Assembly (NCBI GenBank): GCA_937934645.1
Contig: CALGYZ010000054.1
Span: 196,775 to 260,774 of the forward strand
Reading direction: 5' to 3'
DNA length: 64,000 nucleotides
Source: an uncultured Bacillaceae bacterium
Lineage (GTDB): Bacteria > Bacillota > Bacilli > Bacillales > Caldibacillaceae
Part shown: positions 18,460 to 25,844 of the stretch, in pieces
Layout: the number at the start of each line of letters is the position of its first letter
Position numbering within the stretch: position 1 is the first letter of the stretch
Notes under the pieces: generated by a model
Database searches by the model: none
Told to the model about the DNA's origin: nothing
Seen by the model: only the letters and a program-made list of their open reading frames with translations
Position numbers and translations under genes: made by a program

Positions 18460-19710
18460 ATGAGCAGTGAACTTTTGGACGCCCTTGAACGACTGGAGAA
18501 GGAAAAAGGTATTTCCAGAGATGTTCTCATCGAGGCAATTGAAGCTGCCTTAATTTCTGCCTATAAACGTAATTTCAATCAGGCACAAAATGTCCGTACA
18601 GATTTTAATTTGGATACGGGAAAAATACATGTTTATGCAAGGAAAGAGGTTGTTGAGGAAGTATTTGACTCACGTCTGGAGATTTCCCTAGAAGAAGCTA
18701 GAAAAATCAATCCTGCCTATGAAATCGGCGATATCGTAGAAATTGAAGTGACGCCAAAAGATTTTGGCCGGATTGCAGCCCAAACGGCAAAGCAGGTGGT
18801 AACCCAGCGTGTCAGGGAAGCGGAACGGGGAATTATTTACGAAGAATTTGCCGACAGAGAAGAAGATATCATGACCGGAATTGTCCAAAGAAAAGACAAC
18901 CGGTTTGTTTACGTGAGTCTTGGAAGAACCGAGGCATTGCTTCCGGTGCATGAACAAATGCCTAACGAAGAATACAATCACAATGACAGAATTAAAGTTT
19001 ATATTACTAAAGTGGAAAAAACAACGAAAGGTCCGCAAATTTATATTTCCAGATCCCATCCGAATTTATTAAAACGGCTGTTTGAGCTGGAAGTACCTGA
19101 AATATATGAAGGAATTGTCGAAATAAAATCGATAGCAAGAGAAGCCGGGGACCGTTCAAAAATATCCGTGTATTCGGAAAACCCTGATGTTGACCCGGTT
19201 GGCTCCTGTGTCGGTCCAAAAGGATCCCGGGTACAGGCGGTTGTTGATGAATTGAACGGCGAAAAAATTGATATTGTCAAATATTCCAAAGACCCGGTAG
19301 AATTTGTTGCAAATGCACTCAGCCCATCTAAAGTACTGGATGTGATCGTAAACGAAGAAGAAAAAGCCACAACTGTCATTGTGCCAGATTACCAATTGTC
19401 GCTGGCCATCGGAAAAAGAGGACAAAATGCCCGTCTGGCTGCAAAATTGACAGGCTGGAAAATTGATATAAAAAGTGAAACGGAAGCCAGGGAGTTGGGA
19501 ATATATCCCCGGGAAGAGCCTTTATTTTCCAAAGAACTGTTTGAAGATGAACATGAGAAAACAACAGATGATGATAAATTGTTCGATGAAAATATCGTCA
19601 ATTCTTTTAACGAAAGTGCTGAAGCGGAAGAGAACGAATCCATTGCCGGTAACAATGTAGAAGAAGAGGTGGACGGGGATGACGAGACGGAAAAAAATTC
19701 CGATGCGTAA
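18460..19710 (+). CDS. nusA: Transcription termination/antitermination factor NusA
   Basis: 416 residues. NusA binds RNA polymerase and modulates pausing and termination. An N-terminal polymerase-binding domain (1-125), an S1 domain (YEGIV- and MTGIVQRKDNRFVYVSLG, about 135-200), and KH1/KH2 (PVGSCVGPKGSRVQAVVDELNGE; LAIGKRGQNARLAAKLTGW) are all present. After residue about 355 there is a long acidic tail rich in Glu, Asp and Asn. B. subtilis NusA stops near 371, so this protein carries roughly 45 extra residues, and its last 32 bases lie inside ylxR. RBS GGAGGTAAGGGGG. Confidence 0.97.
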   Translation: MSSELLDALERLEKEKGISRDVLIEAIEAALISAYKRNFNQAQNVRTDFNLDTGKIHVYARKEVVEEVFDSRLEISLEEARKINPAYEIGDIVEIEVTPKDFGRIAAQTAKQVVTQRVREAERGIIYEEFADREEDIMTGIVQRKDNRFVYVSLGRTEALLPVHEQMPNEEYNHNDRIKVYITKVEKTTKGPQIYISRSHPNLLKRLFELEVPEIYEGIVEIKSIAREAGDRSKISVYSENPDVDPVGSCVGPKGSRVQAVVDELNGEKIDIVKYSKDPVEFVANALSPSKVLDVIVNEEEKATTVIVPDYQLSLAIGKRGQNARLAAKLTGWKIDIKSETEARELGIYPREEPLFSKELFEDEHEKTTDDDKLFDENIVNSFNESAEAEENESIAGNNVEEEVDGDDETEKNSDA

Positions 19711-19960
19711 ATGTGTTGCGACAGGAGAAATGCGTCCGAAAAAAGAACTCCTCAGAATTGTCCGGTCAAAGGAAGGAGAAGTATCGATCGACCCCACCGG
19801 AAAGAAAAACGGACGGGGAGCATACTTGACAAAAGACAAAGAAGCCGTTTTGTTAGCTAAACAGAAAAATATTTTAAAAGCTCATTTAAAAGTTGATATT
19901 GATCCCAGATTTTACGATGAAATCCTTGCATTTATCGAAAAGGAGAATAAAACAAATTAA
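19679..19960 (+). CDS. ylxR: YlxR/RnpM family RNA-binding protein
   Basis: 93 residues (DUF448). The characteristic RKCVATGEMRPKKELLRIV and DPTGKKNGRGAYL segments are present. In B. subtilis the protein was reported to bind the RNase P RNA and modulate its activity, and is also called RnpM. The ATG at 19679 lies six bases after AGAGGTGG and gives the same N-terminal spacing as the B. subtilis protein, so the 32-base overlap with nusA is real, not a start error. ylxQ begins directly after its stop. Confidence 0.93.
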   Translation: MTRRKKIPMRKCVATGEMRPKKELLRIVRSKEGEVSIDPTGKKNGRGAYLTKDKEAVLLAKQKNILKAHLKVDIDPRFYDEILAFIEKENKTN

Positions 19961-20269
19961 ATGAAACAAAACAAGTGGATGTCACTGCTTGGATTAGCGA
20001 ATCGAGCCGGAAAAACTTGTTCAGGTGAAGAACTGGTGATCAGGGAAATTCAGAGAAATAGGGCAAAACTGGTCCTCCTTGCTTCTGATGCTTCACACAA
20101 CACAAAAAAAAGAATAACAAATAAATGTGAATACTACAACGTACCTTTAAAAGTTGTCTCCGACCGTCATGCTTTGGGAAAATCAATCGGAAAGGAAGCA
20201 AGGGTAGCTGTAGCGATCACTGATCAAGGTTTTTCCAGGAAAATGATAGAAGCGCTCGATCAAAACTAA
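19961..20269 (+). CDS. ylxQ: L7Ae/L30e-family RNA-binding protein YlxQ
   Basis: 102 residues with the L7Ae/L30e fold signature: LLGLANRAGKTCSGEELVIREI, LVLLASDASHNTKKRI, and RHALGKSIGKEARVAVAITD. Such proteins bind kink-turn RNA; the exact target of YlxQ is not established to my knowledge. The ATG is contiguous with the ylxR stop. It is encoded between ylxR and infB as in all Bacillaceae. Confidence 0.92.
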   Translation: MKQNKWMSLLGLANRAGKTCSGEELVIREIQRNRAKLVLLASDASHNTKKRITNKCEYYNVPLKVVSDRHALGKSIGKEARVAVAITDQGFSRKMIEALDQN

Positions 20270-20282
20270 CGGGGGTGAAAGA

Positions 20283-22592
20283 ATGACGAAAATGCGTGTT
20301 TATGAATATGCAAAGAAAAATAATGTCACCAGCAAAGTTGTCATTGAAAAACTGAGAGAATTAAATATAGATGTTTCAAATCATATGACTTCGATTGACT
20401 CCAAAATTATTCAACAGCTGGATAAATATTTTGCCAGAGGAGCAAGCGCACAAAAAGTAAAACCTTCCCAAGAAAAACAAGAAGGAAAACAAAAAAACAG
20501 GAATGAACAACATTCTTTGAGAAATAATGATCATAAAAAGAAAAACGGCACCCAGTCCGGTCGTACTCATGGTCAGAAAAAGCATGCTTATGGCAAAAAG
20601 AAATCAAATGTCCGTAAGCCGGTAACCAAGCATGCTGACGAACATGCGGGACATATGAAAGGTTCGGGGAAAGCGACAGGAAAAAGTCCTGCAAAGCTTA
20701 AAAAAGGAAAGAAATTCGATCAGGATCAAAAAGCTAAAGACCATAAAGCATTCAACAAGAATAGAGGAAAAGGAAAAACAGGCAAAAAGGTGAAAAAACA
20801 GCAGCCTGTTGCAAAAGAACAGAAAGTGAAAAAAGAATTACCGAAGAAAATAACATATACCGACAGCTTAACGGTTGGTGAGCTGGCGAGGAAATTAAAC
20901 CGGGAACCGTCAGAAATTATTAAAAAGCTGATGATGCTTGGTGTAATGGCCACGATTAACCAGGAGCTGGACAAAGACGCGATCGAACTGATTGCAGATG
21001 AGTATGGTGTTGAAGTTGAAGAAAAAGTCAGTGTGGATTATACAGACTTAAACACATTTATCGAAGAAGACAAACCGGAAGATTTAACTGAACGTCCGCC
21101 GGTTGTTACAATTATGGGACATGTAGACCACGGGAAAACAACGCTGCTTGATTCCATCCGACAATCAAAAGTTACGCAAAAGGAAGCAGGCGGTATAACG
21201 CAACATATTGGTGCATACCAAGTTGAAATTGAGGGCAAGAAAATAACATTCCTCGATACACCCGGCCACGCTGCATTTACTACGATGAGAGCCCGCGGTG
21301 CAAAAGTCACCGATATTACTGTTTTAGTTGTTGCCGCTGATGACGGTGTTATGCCGCAAACGGTTGAAGCCATCAGCCATGCGAAAGCTGCTGAAGTGCC
21401 GATTATCGTTGCCGTAAATAAAATTGATAAGCCTACAGCTGCGCCGGAGCGTGTAATGCAGGAATTAACCGAGCACGGATTAGTACCTGAGGATTGGGGC
21501 GGCGATACAATTTTTGTCCCGATTTCTGCTCTAAAAGGCGAAGGTATCGATCAATTGCTTGAAATGATCCTTTTAGTTGCTGAAATGGAAGAATTAAAAG
21601 CAAATCCGGAACGGAATGCAAATGGAACGGTGATTGAGGCGAAACTGGACAAAGGAAGAGGCCCGGTGGCAACTCTGCTCGTCCAAAACGGAACACTTAA
21701 AGTCGGCAATCCAATAGTTGCAGGAAATACGTTCGGCCGTGTCAGGGCAATGGTGAATGATCTTGGCCGCCGTGTTAAAGAGGCAGGTCCGTCAATGCCT
21801 GTGGAAGTTACCGGACTTAATGAAGTTCCGCAAGCAGGAGATCAATTTGTCGTATTTGATGATGAAAAAACAGCCCGTCAAGTGGGAGAAGCAAGAATGG
21901 AAAAAGCCTTGCAAGAAACCAGAAGCGAAACAGCGCGCGTAAGTTTGGATACCTTGTTTGAGCAAATGAAACAGGGTGATCTGAAAGAATTAAGTGTAAT
22001 TGTAAAGGCTGATGTTCAAGGAACCGTTGAAGCATTGACGGCAGCTTTGGAGAAAATTGATGTTGAAGGTGCGAAAGTTAATATTATCCATACAGGCGTC
22101 GGAGCGATCACCGAATCTGACGTAATTTTGGCAACTGCATCCAATGCGATTATTATTGGCTTTAACGTGCGGCCGAATCCGAATGCGAAACGGATGGCGG
22201 AAGAAGAAAAAGTGGATATCCGTTTGCACCGCATCATATATAAAGCCATTGAAGAAATTGAACAGGCCATGAAAGGCTTGCTTGATCCGGAATATGAAGA
22301 AAAGGTAATCGGCCAGGTAGAAGTACGAACTACGTTTAAAGTATCCCGTATAGGAACGATCGCAGGTTCCTATGTAACGGAAGGAAAAGTGACAAGGGAC
22401 AGTAAAGTCCGCCTCATCCGGGACGGAATCGTAATATACGAAGGAGAAATTGATTCCTTGAAACGATATAAAGACGATGTCAAAGAAGTTCCTCAAGGCT
22501 ATGAGTGCGGTATCACGATTAAAAACTTCAACGATATTAAAGAAGGAGATATTATTGAAGCATATATAATGGAGGAAGTCAGACCGCAATGA
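20283..22592 (+). CDS. infB: Translation initiation factor IF-2
   Basis: 769 residues. IF2 is the GTPase that places initiator tRNA on the 30S subunit and promotes subunit joining. Order: IF2 N-terminal helical module (MRVYEYAKKNNVTSKVVIEKL), a Lys/His/Gly-rich linker of roughly 140 residues, a second N2 module near 200, then the G domain with G1 GHVDHGKTT at 279-287, DTPGHAAFT (G3) and NKID (G4), followed by EF-Tu-like and C-terminal tRNA-binding domains. GGGGGTG precedes the ATG. Internal translation starts could give a short isoform, as in B. subtilis, but none is evident. Confidence 0.98.
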   Translation: MTKMRVYEYAKKNNVTSKVVIEKLRELNIDVSNHMTSIDSKIIQQLDKYFARGASAQKVKPSQEKQEGKQKNRNEQHSLRNNDHKKKNGTQSGRTHGQKKHAYGKKKSNVRKPVTKHADEHAGHMKGSGKATGKSPAKLKKGKKFDQDQKAKDHKAFNKNRGKGKTGKKVKKQQPVAKEQKVKKELPKKITYTDSLTVGELARKLNREPSEIIKKLMMLGVMATINQELDKDAIELIADEYGVEVEEKVSVDYTDLNTFIEEDKPEDLTERPPVVTIMGHVDHGKTTLLDSIRQSKVTQKEAGGITQHIGAYQVEIEGKKITFLDTPGHAAFTTMRARGAKVTDITVLVVAADDGVMPQTVEAISHAKAAEVPIIVAVNKIDKPTAAPERVMQELTEHGLVPEDWGGDTIFVPISALKGEGIDQLLEMILLVAEMEELKANPERNANGTVIEAKLDKGRGPVATLLVQNGTLKVGNPIVAGNTFGRVRAMVNDLGRRVKEAGPSMPVEVTGLNEVPQAGDQFVVFDDEKTARQVGEARMEKALQETRSETARVSLDTLFEQMKQGDLKELSVIVKADVQGTVEALTAALEKIDVEGAKVNIIHTGVGAITESDVILATASNAIIIGFNVRPNPNAKRMAEEEKVDIRLHRIIYKAIEEIEQAMKGLLDPEYEEKVIGQVEVRTTFKVSRIGTIAGSYVTEGKVTRDSKVRLIRDGIVIYEGEIDSLKRYKDDVKEVPQGYECGITIKNFNDIKEGDIIEAYIMEEVRPQ

Positions 22593-22867
22593 TTTTGTCC
22601 GCCTCAATCGAATGCATGATTTACAATTCCCGGTCGCTGAAAGAAAAACGCTCGGTTTTACAACGGATCATTACAAGGATAAAAGACCGTTTTAACATCG
22701 CCGTTGCCGAAGTGGATTATCAAAATGTTTGGCAACGGACGAAATTACATTTAGTTACAGTTTCCTCATCGAAGGTGGCTGCTGAAAAGGAAATGCAAAA
22801 GGCTCTGGCTATGATCGATTCCTTTCCGGAAATCGAAAGAACAGAAACATTGCTCGAGTGGTTATAA
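22589..22867 (+). CDS. ylxP: DUF503 family protein YlxP
   Basis: 92 residues, overlapping the infB stop by four bases (ATGA). DUF503 features: MIYNSRSLKEKRSVLQRIITRIKDRFNIAVAEVDYQNVWQ split by short loops, and a C-terminal helix ending in ETLLEWL. It is a small ferredoxin-like fold protein of unknown biochemical role, encoded between infB and rbfA across Firmicutes, which suggests a link to ribosome assembly. Confidence 0.9.
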   Translation: MILSASIECMIYNSRSLKEKRSVLQRIITRIKDRFNIAVAEVDYQNVWQRTKLHLVTVSSSKVAAEKEMQKALAMIDSFPEIERTETLLEWL

Positions 22868-22881
22868 ACAGAGGTGATCAT

Positions 22882-23235
22882 ATGAATAAACGCGCCAAGC
22901 AGGTCGGGGAACAGATGAAAAAGGAATTGAGTGATATAATCAGTCGGAAAATCAAAGATCCCCGAGTCGGTTTTGTAACAGTAACCGATGTTGAAGTATC
23001 CGGTGATCTTCAACAGGCAAGGGTATTCATATCCGTTTTAGGCGATGAAAAACAAAAAGAAGATACGTTAATCGGTTTAACGAAAGCAACCGGTTTTATC
23101 CGGTCTGAAATCGGGAAAAGAATCCGCTTGAGAAAAGTACCGGAAATTACGTTTGAGTACGATGAATCAATCGATTACGGAAACCGGATTGAATCGTTGC
23201 TTCATCAAATAAAAGAAGAGCAGAAAGATGATTAA
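22882..23235 (+). CDS. rbfA: Ribosome-binding factor A
   Basis: 117 residues from the ATG at 22882, eight bases after AGAGGTG. RbfA is a KH-fold protein that binds immature 30S particles and aids 16S 5' end maturation. Motifs: RAKQVGEQMKKELSDIISRKIKDPRVGFVTVTDVEVS, and IRLRKVPEITFEYDESIDYGNRIE split across the C-terminal half. It belongs to the infB-truB cluster. Confidence 0.95.
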   Translation: MNKRAKQVGEQMKKELSDIISRKIKDPRVGFVTVTDVEVSGDLQQARVFISVLGDEKQKEDTLIGLTKATGFIRSEIGKRIRLRKVPEITFEYDESIDYGNRIESLLHQIKEEQKDD

Positions 23236-23252
23236 CTGTATTTTCATTAAAG

Positions 23253-23330
23253 AGGGATTGTCTTCAGAGCGGTTTACCTCCTGTTCGAATGAAAAGTGAA
23301 CAGATGGAGGACGGGGAGGACATCCCTTTT
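23253..23330 (+). promoter_or_regulatory. Long nested hairpin between rbfA and truB
   Basis: Outer AGGGA and TGTC (23253-23262) pair with GACA and TCCCT (23319-23327). Inside, CCTCC-TGTTC (23277-23286) pairs with GAACA (23298-23302) and GGAGG (23306-23310). TTTTATCTTTT follows. It may be a weak terminator, an attenuator, or a structured truB leader. Confidence 0.5.
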
Positions 23331-23384
23331 ATCTTTTCATCTATCATACGGGCTGCTACAGTAAACAGAAAGAACGGTGAAATT

Positions 23385-24296
23385 ATGCACGGAATCATAC
23401 CTCTTTGGAAACCGCAAGGCATGACGTCCCACGATTGTGTTGTAAAGCTGAGAAAATTATTGCAGATAAAAAAAGCAGGTCATACCGGTACGCTGGATCC
23501 CGGTGTGGAAGGAGTACTGCCGGTATGTATCGGAAGAGCAACAAAAATTGTACAGTATTTAACAAATGCAGATAAAGTATATGAAGCTGAGGTTACGCTT
23601 GGCATTTCCACAACAACAGAGGATCAATTCGGTGATATTGTGGAAAGAAAACCGGTCAAAACACCGGTTGAAAGAAAAAACATTGAAATGGCTTTAAAAA
23701 AATTAACAGGGGAAATTATTCAGATTCCCCCAATGTATTCAGCGGTAAAAGTCAAAGGAAAACGTTTATATGAATATGCTCGTGAAGGGATAGAAGTTGA
23801 AAGGCCGGAAAGAAAAGTAATGATTTATGAGTTGATATTGCTGGATGATCAAGAACAGTTTACGGGTGAACCGGTTAAATTTAATATCCGGATCAAATGC
23901 AGTAAAGGAACTTATATCCGGACACTTGCGGTTATGATCGGGGAAGCGCTGGGTTATCCAGCCCATATGTCACACCTTGTGCGCATCAGTCAGGCGGGAA
24001 TTACAAAACAGGACTGTTTTACGTTTGAGGAAATTGAAATGTTAATCAAAAACGGCCGGAAAGAAGAAATATTTATACCTGTGGAAACGGCATTAAATGA
24101 ATTGCCCAAATTAGAAATTCATGATACATTAGCTAATAGAGTAAAAAACGGGGCAGTGTTGCCCGTTCCGGAAGAATTAAAAAATGCAAAGCTACCAATC
24201 GCTATGGTTTATAAAGGAAAAGTAATCGCGATTTATAAGCATCATCCGACGAAAACCGGACTTATCAAACCGGACCGTGTACTTGTCACTGAATAA
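23385..24296 (+). CDS. truB: tRNA pseudouridine-55 synthase TruB
   Basis: 303 residues from ATG at 23385, preceded by AACGGTGA. The open frame extends upstream to 23289 through the hairpin described above, but that part does not resemble TruB. The catalytic Asp is D38 in GHTGTLDPGVEGVLP. Other motifs are KPQGMTSHDCV, QIPPMYSAVKVKGKRLYEYAREG and a C-terminal PUA domain. It converts U55 to pseudouridine in the T-loop of tRNAs. ribF follows 18 bases later. Confidence 0.96.
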   Translation: MHGIIPLWKPQGMTSHDCVVKLRKLLQIKKAGHTGTLDPGVEGVLPVCIGRATKIVQYLTNADKVYEAEVTLGISTTTEDQFGDIVERKPVKTPVERKNIEMALKKLTGEIIQIPPMYSAVKVKGKRLYEYAREGIEVERPERKVMIYELILLDDQEQFTGEPVKFNIRIKCSKGTYIRTLAVMIGEALGYPAHMSHLVRISQAGITKQDCFTFEEIEMLIKNGRKEEIFIPVETALNELPKLEIHDTLANRVKNGAVLPVPEELKNAKLPIAMVYKGKVIAIYKHHPTKTGLIKPDRVLVTE

Positions 24297-24314
24297 CGAA
24301 AGGTGCGTACGAAA

Positions 24315-25265
24315 GTGGAAGTAATACGTTTAGGTTTACCCAATCATTTAGCAAAAGATTCAATGCCTCCTTTGTCGATGGCCGTCGGTTATTTTGACGG
24401 AATTCATATCGGGCACCAGGAGGTAATGTCCGAAGCAATAAAAATTGCCGAAGAAAGGAATTTAAAAAGTGCCGTAATGACTTTTGACCCCTCACCGAAG
24501 GCCGTTTTGAGCAACAATACCGGTGAAGTAAAATACATTACGTTGCTGGAAGACAAGATTAAACTGATAGAGGATATGGGCTTTGATTTTCTGTTTGTCG
24601 TATCCTTTACCAAGGAATTCGCATCACTTCTGCCTGATGAATTTATTGACCAGTATATCCTTCAATTGAACGTAAAACACTTCGTTGCCGGATTTGATTA
24701 TACATACGGCAAATACGGAAAGGGCACGATGAAAAACATTGAGCAATTTTCAAAAGACAGCTTTACTTACACTACGGTTGAAAAAATTGCTAAAAGCGGT
24801 GAAAAAATAAGCTCCACATTGATTCGTGAACTTATAAAAAATGGTCAGGTTCAGGACGTTCCGGACTATTTGGGACGATTTTTTTCGATGAGGGGACAAG
24901 TGATCCACGGAAATAAACGTGGGAAGAAACTGGGTTTTCCAACCGCAAACCTAAATATTGATGACCGGTATATTTTTCCGAAAAACGGAGTTTATATCGT
25001 GCGTTTGTATGTTGACGGTAAATGGGAAAATGGCGTAGCCAGCATCGGTTATAACCCTACATTTAATGATGAACAAACGAAACGGTTTATTGAAGTACAT
25101 TTGATTGATTTTGATAAAGATATATACGGACAGACTGTGACCATTGAATGGCGCAAATGGTTAAGAAATGAGATGAAATTCGATGACATTAATGATCTGA
25201 TTGAACAAATCGGCAAAGATAAACAAAATGCTGTGGAATATTTTAAAGCAAAACGGCATATTTAA
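24315..25265 (+). CDS. ribF: Bifunctional riboflavin kinase / FAD synthetase
   Basis: 316 residues from GTG at 24315, the same length as B. subtilis RibC. A GTG at 24303 lies within the AAAGGTG site. The N-terminal FMN adenylyltransferase shows VGYFDGIHIGHQEV and the FDYTYGKYGKG loop. The C-terminal flavokinase shows GRFFSMRGQVIHGNKRGKKLGFPTANL. It makes FMN and FAD. In B. subtilis the gene (ribC) also keeps the FMN riboswitch ligand pool high. No FMN riboswitch is present here. Confidence 0.95.
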   Translation: MEVIRLGLPNHLAKDSMPPLSMAVGYFDGIHIGHQEVMSEAIKIAEERNLKSAVMTFDPSPKAVLSNNTGEVKYITLLEDKIKLIEDMGFDFLFVVSFTKEFASLLPDEFIDQYILQLNVKHFVAGFDYTYGKYGKGTMKNIEQFSKDSFTYTTVEKIAKSGEKISSTLIRELIKNGQVQDVPDYLGRFFSMRGQVIHGNKRGKKLGFPTANLNIDDRYIFPKNGVYIVRLYVDGKWENGVASIGYNPTFNDEQTKRFIEVHLIDFDKDIYGQTVTIEWRKWLRNEMKFDDINDLIEQIGKDKQNAVEYFKAKRHI

Positions 25266-25305
25266 TCTGTATATGCGGAAAAATGATACGAATAGTCGAT
25301 TATAC

Positions 25306-25334
25306 TTGCAAATTTAATTAAAAAGTAGTATTCT
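25306..25334 (+). promoter_or_regulatory. Sigma-A promoter of rpsO
   Basis: TTGCAA (25306-25311), 17 bases, TATTCT (25329-25334). It gives a leader of about 85 bases. Confidence 0.65.
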
Positions 25335-25352
25335 ATTTACCGTATGAACAGA

Positions 25353-25400
25353 ACCATTGCTTGGCATGTCGATTACTCCGGCGCTTGCTCGGTAATGGGG
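25353..25400 (+). promoter_or_regulatory. rpsO leader: Candidate S15-binding leader of rpsO
   Basis: Mutually exclusive pairings can form: CCATT (25354-25358) with AATGG (25394-25398), which would close a multi-branched structure, or ATTAC (25372-25376) with GTAAT (25392-25396). S15 leaders in Bacillaceae are known to form a three-way junction that the protein binds to repress its own translation. The match is by position and pairing, not by a covariance search. Confidence 0.45.
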
Positions 25401-25426
25401 ATTTTAAAAAAACGGAGGTGAAAAAA

Positions 25427-25696
25427 ATGGCGTTATCACAAGAACGTAAAAAGGAAATTATCGACCAGTTCAAAACCCATGAAAATGACACTGGCTCACC
25501 GGAAGTGCAAATCGCCATTTTGACGGAAAAGATTAACATCTTGAATGAGCACTTAAAAACTCATAAAAAAGATCATCATTCTCGTCGCGGTTTAATGAAA
25601 ATGGTCGGTAAACGTCGTAACCTGTTAACTTACTTACGGAATAAGGATGTACAACGCTACCGTGAGTTAATTAACAAACTTGGTTTACGCCGATAA
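25427..25696 (+). CDS. rpsO: 30S ribosomal protein S15
   Basis: 89 residues from the ATG at 25427, after GGAGGTG. An in-frame upstream extension to 25361 covers the leader and is not coding. uS15 signature: MALSQERKKEIIDQFKTHENDTGSPEVQIAILTEKI in parts, LKTHKKDHHSRRGL and the RRNLLTYLRNKD rRNA-binding motif. It binds the 16S central domain early in assembly. It has its own promoter and terminator, and pnp is next. Confidence 0.98.
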   Translation: MALSQERKKEIIDQFKTHENDTGSPEVQIAILTEKINILNEHLKTHKKDHHSRRGLMKMVGKRRNLLTYLRNKDVQRYRELINKLGLRR

Positions 25697-25697
25697 G

Positions 25698-25725
25698 AAA
25701 AAGCGGGTATTATCCCGCTTTTTTA
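25698..25725 (+). terminator. Intrinsic terminator after rpsO
   Basis: AAAGCGGG pairs with CCCGCTTT around TATTAT, followed by T residues. Confidence 0.9.
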
Positions 25726-25844
25726 TTAACTCTCATGCATACTTTGGTACCAGAAACTAACGTTATGAGATAAAAATTTTTGTTCATAATACATAACACA
25801 TAAAAAATTATTTTATTTACTTTGATTTAGAAAGGAGAACATTT

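Noticed and set aside
21990..22607. Long minus-strand frame (205 codons) opposite infB
   Set aside because: It is a codon-bias shadow of infB, Phe/Ile-rich, without ribosome binding site or domain.
23289..23384. N-terminal extension of truB
   Set aside because: It covers a hairpin, and TruB homology begins exactly at the ATG at 23385.
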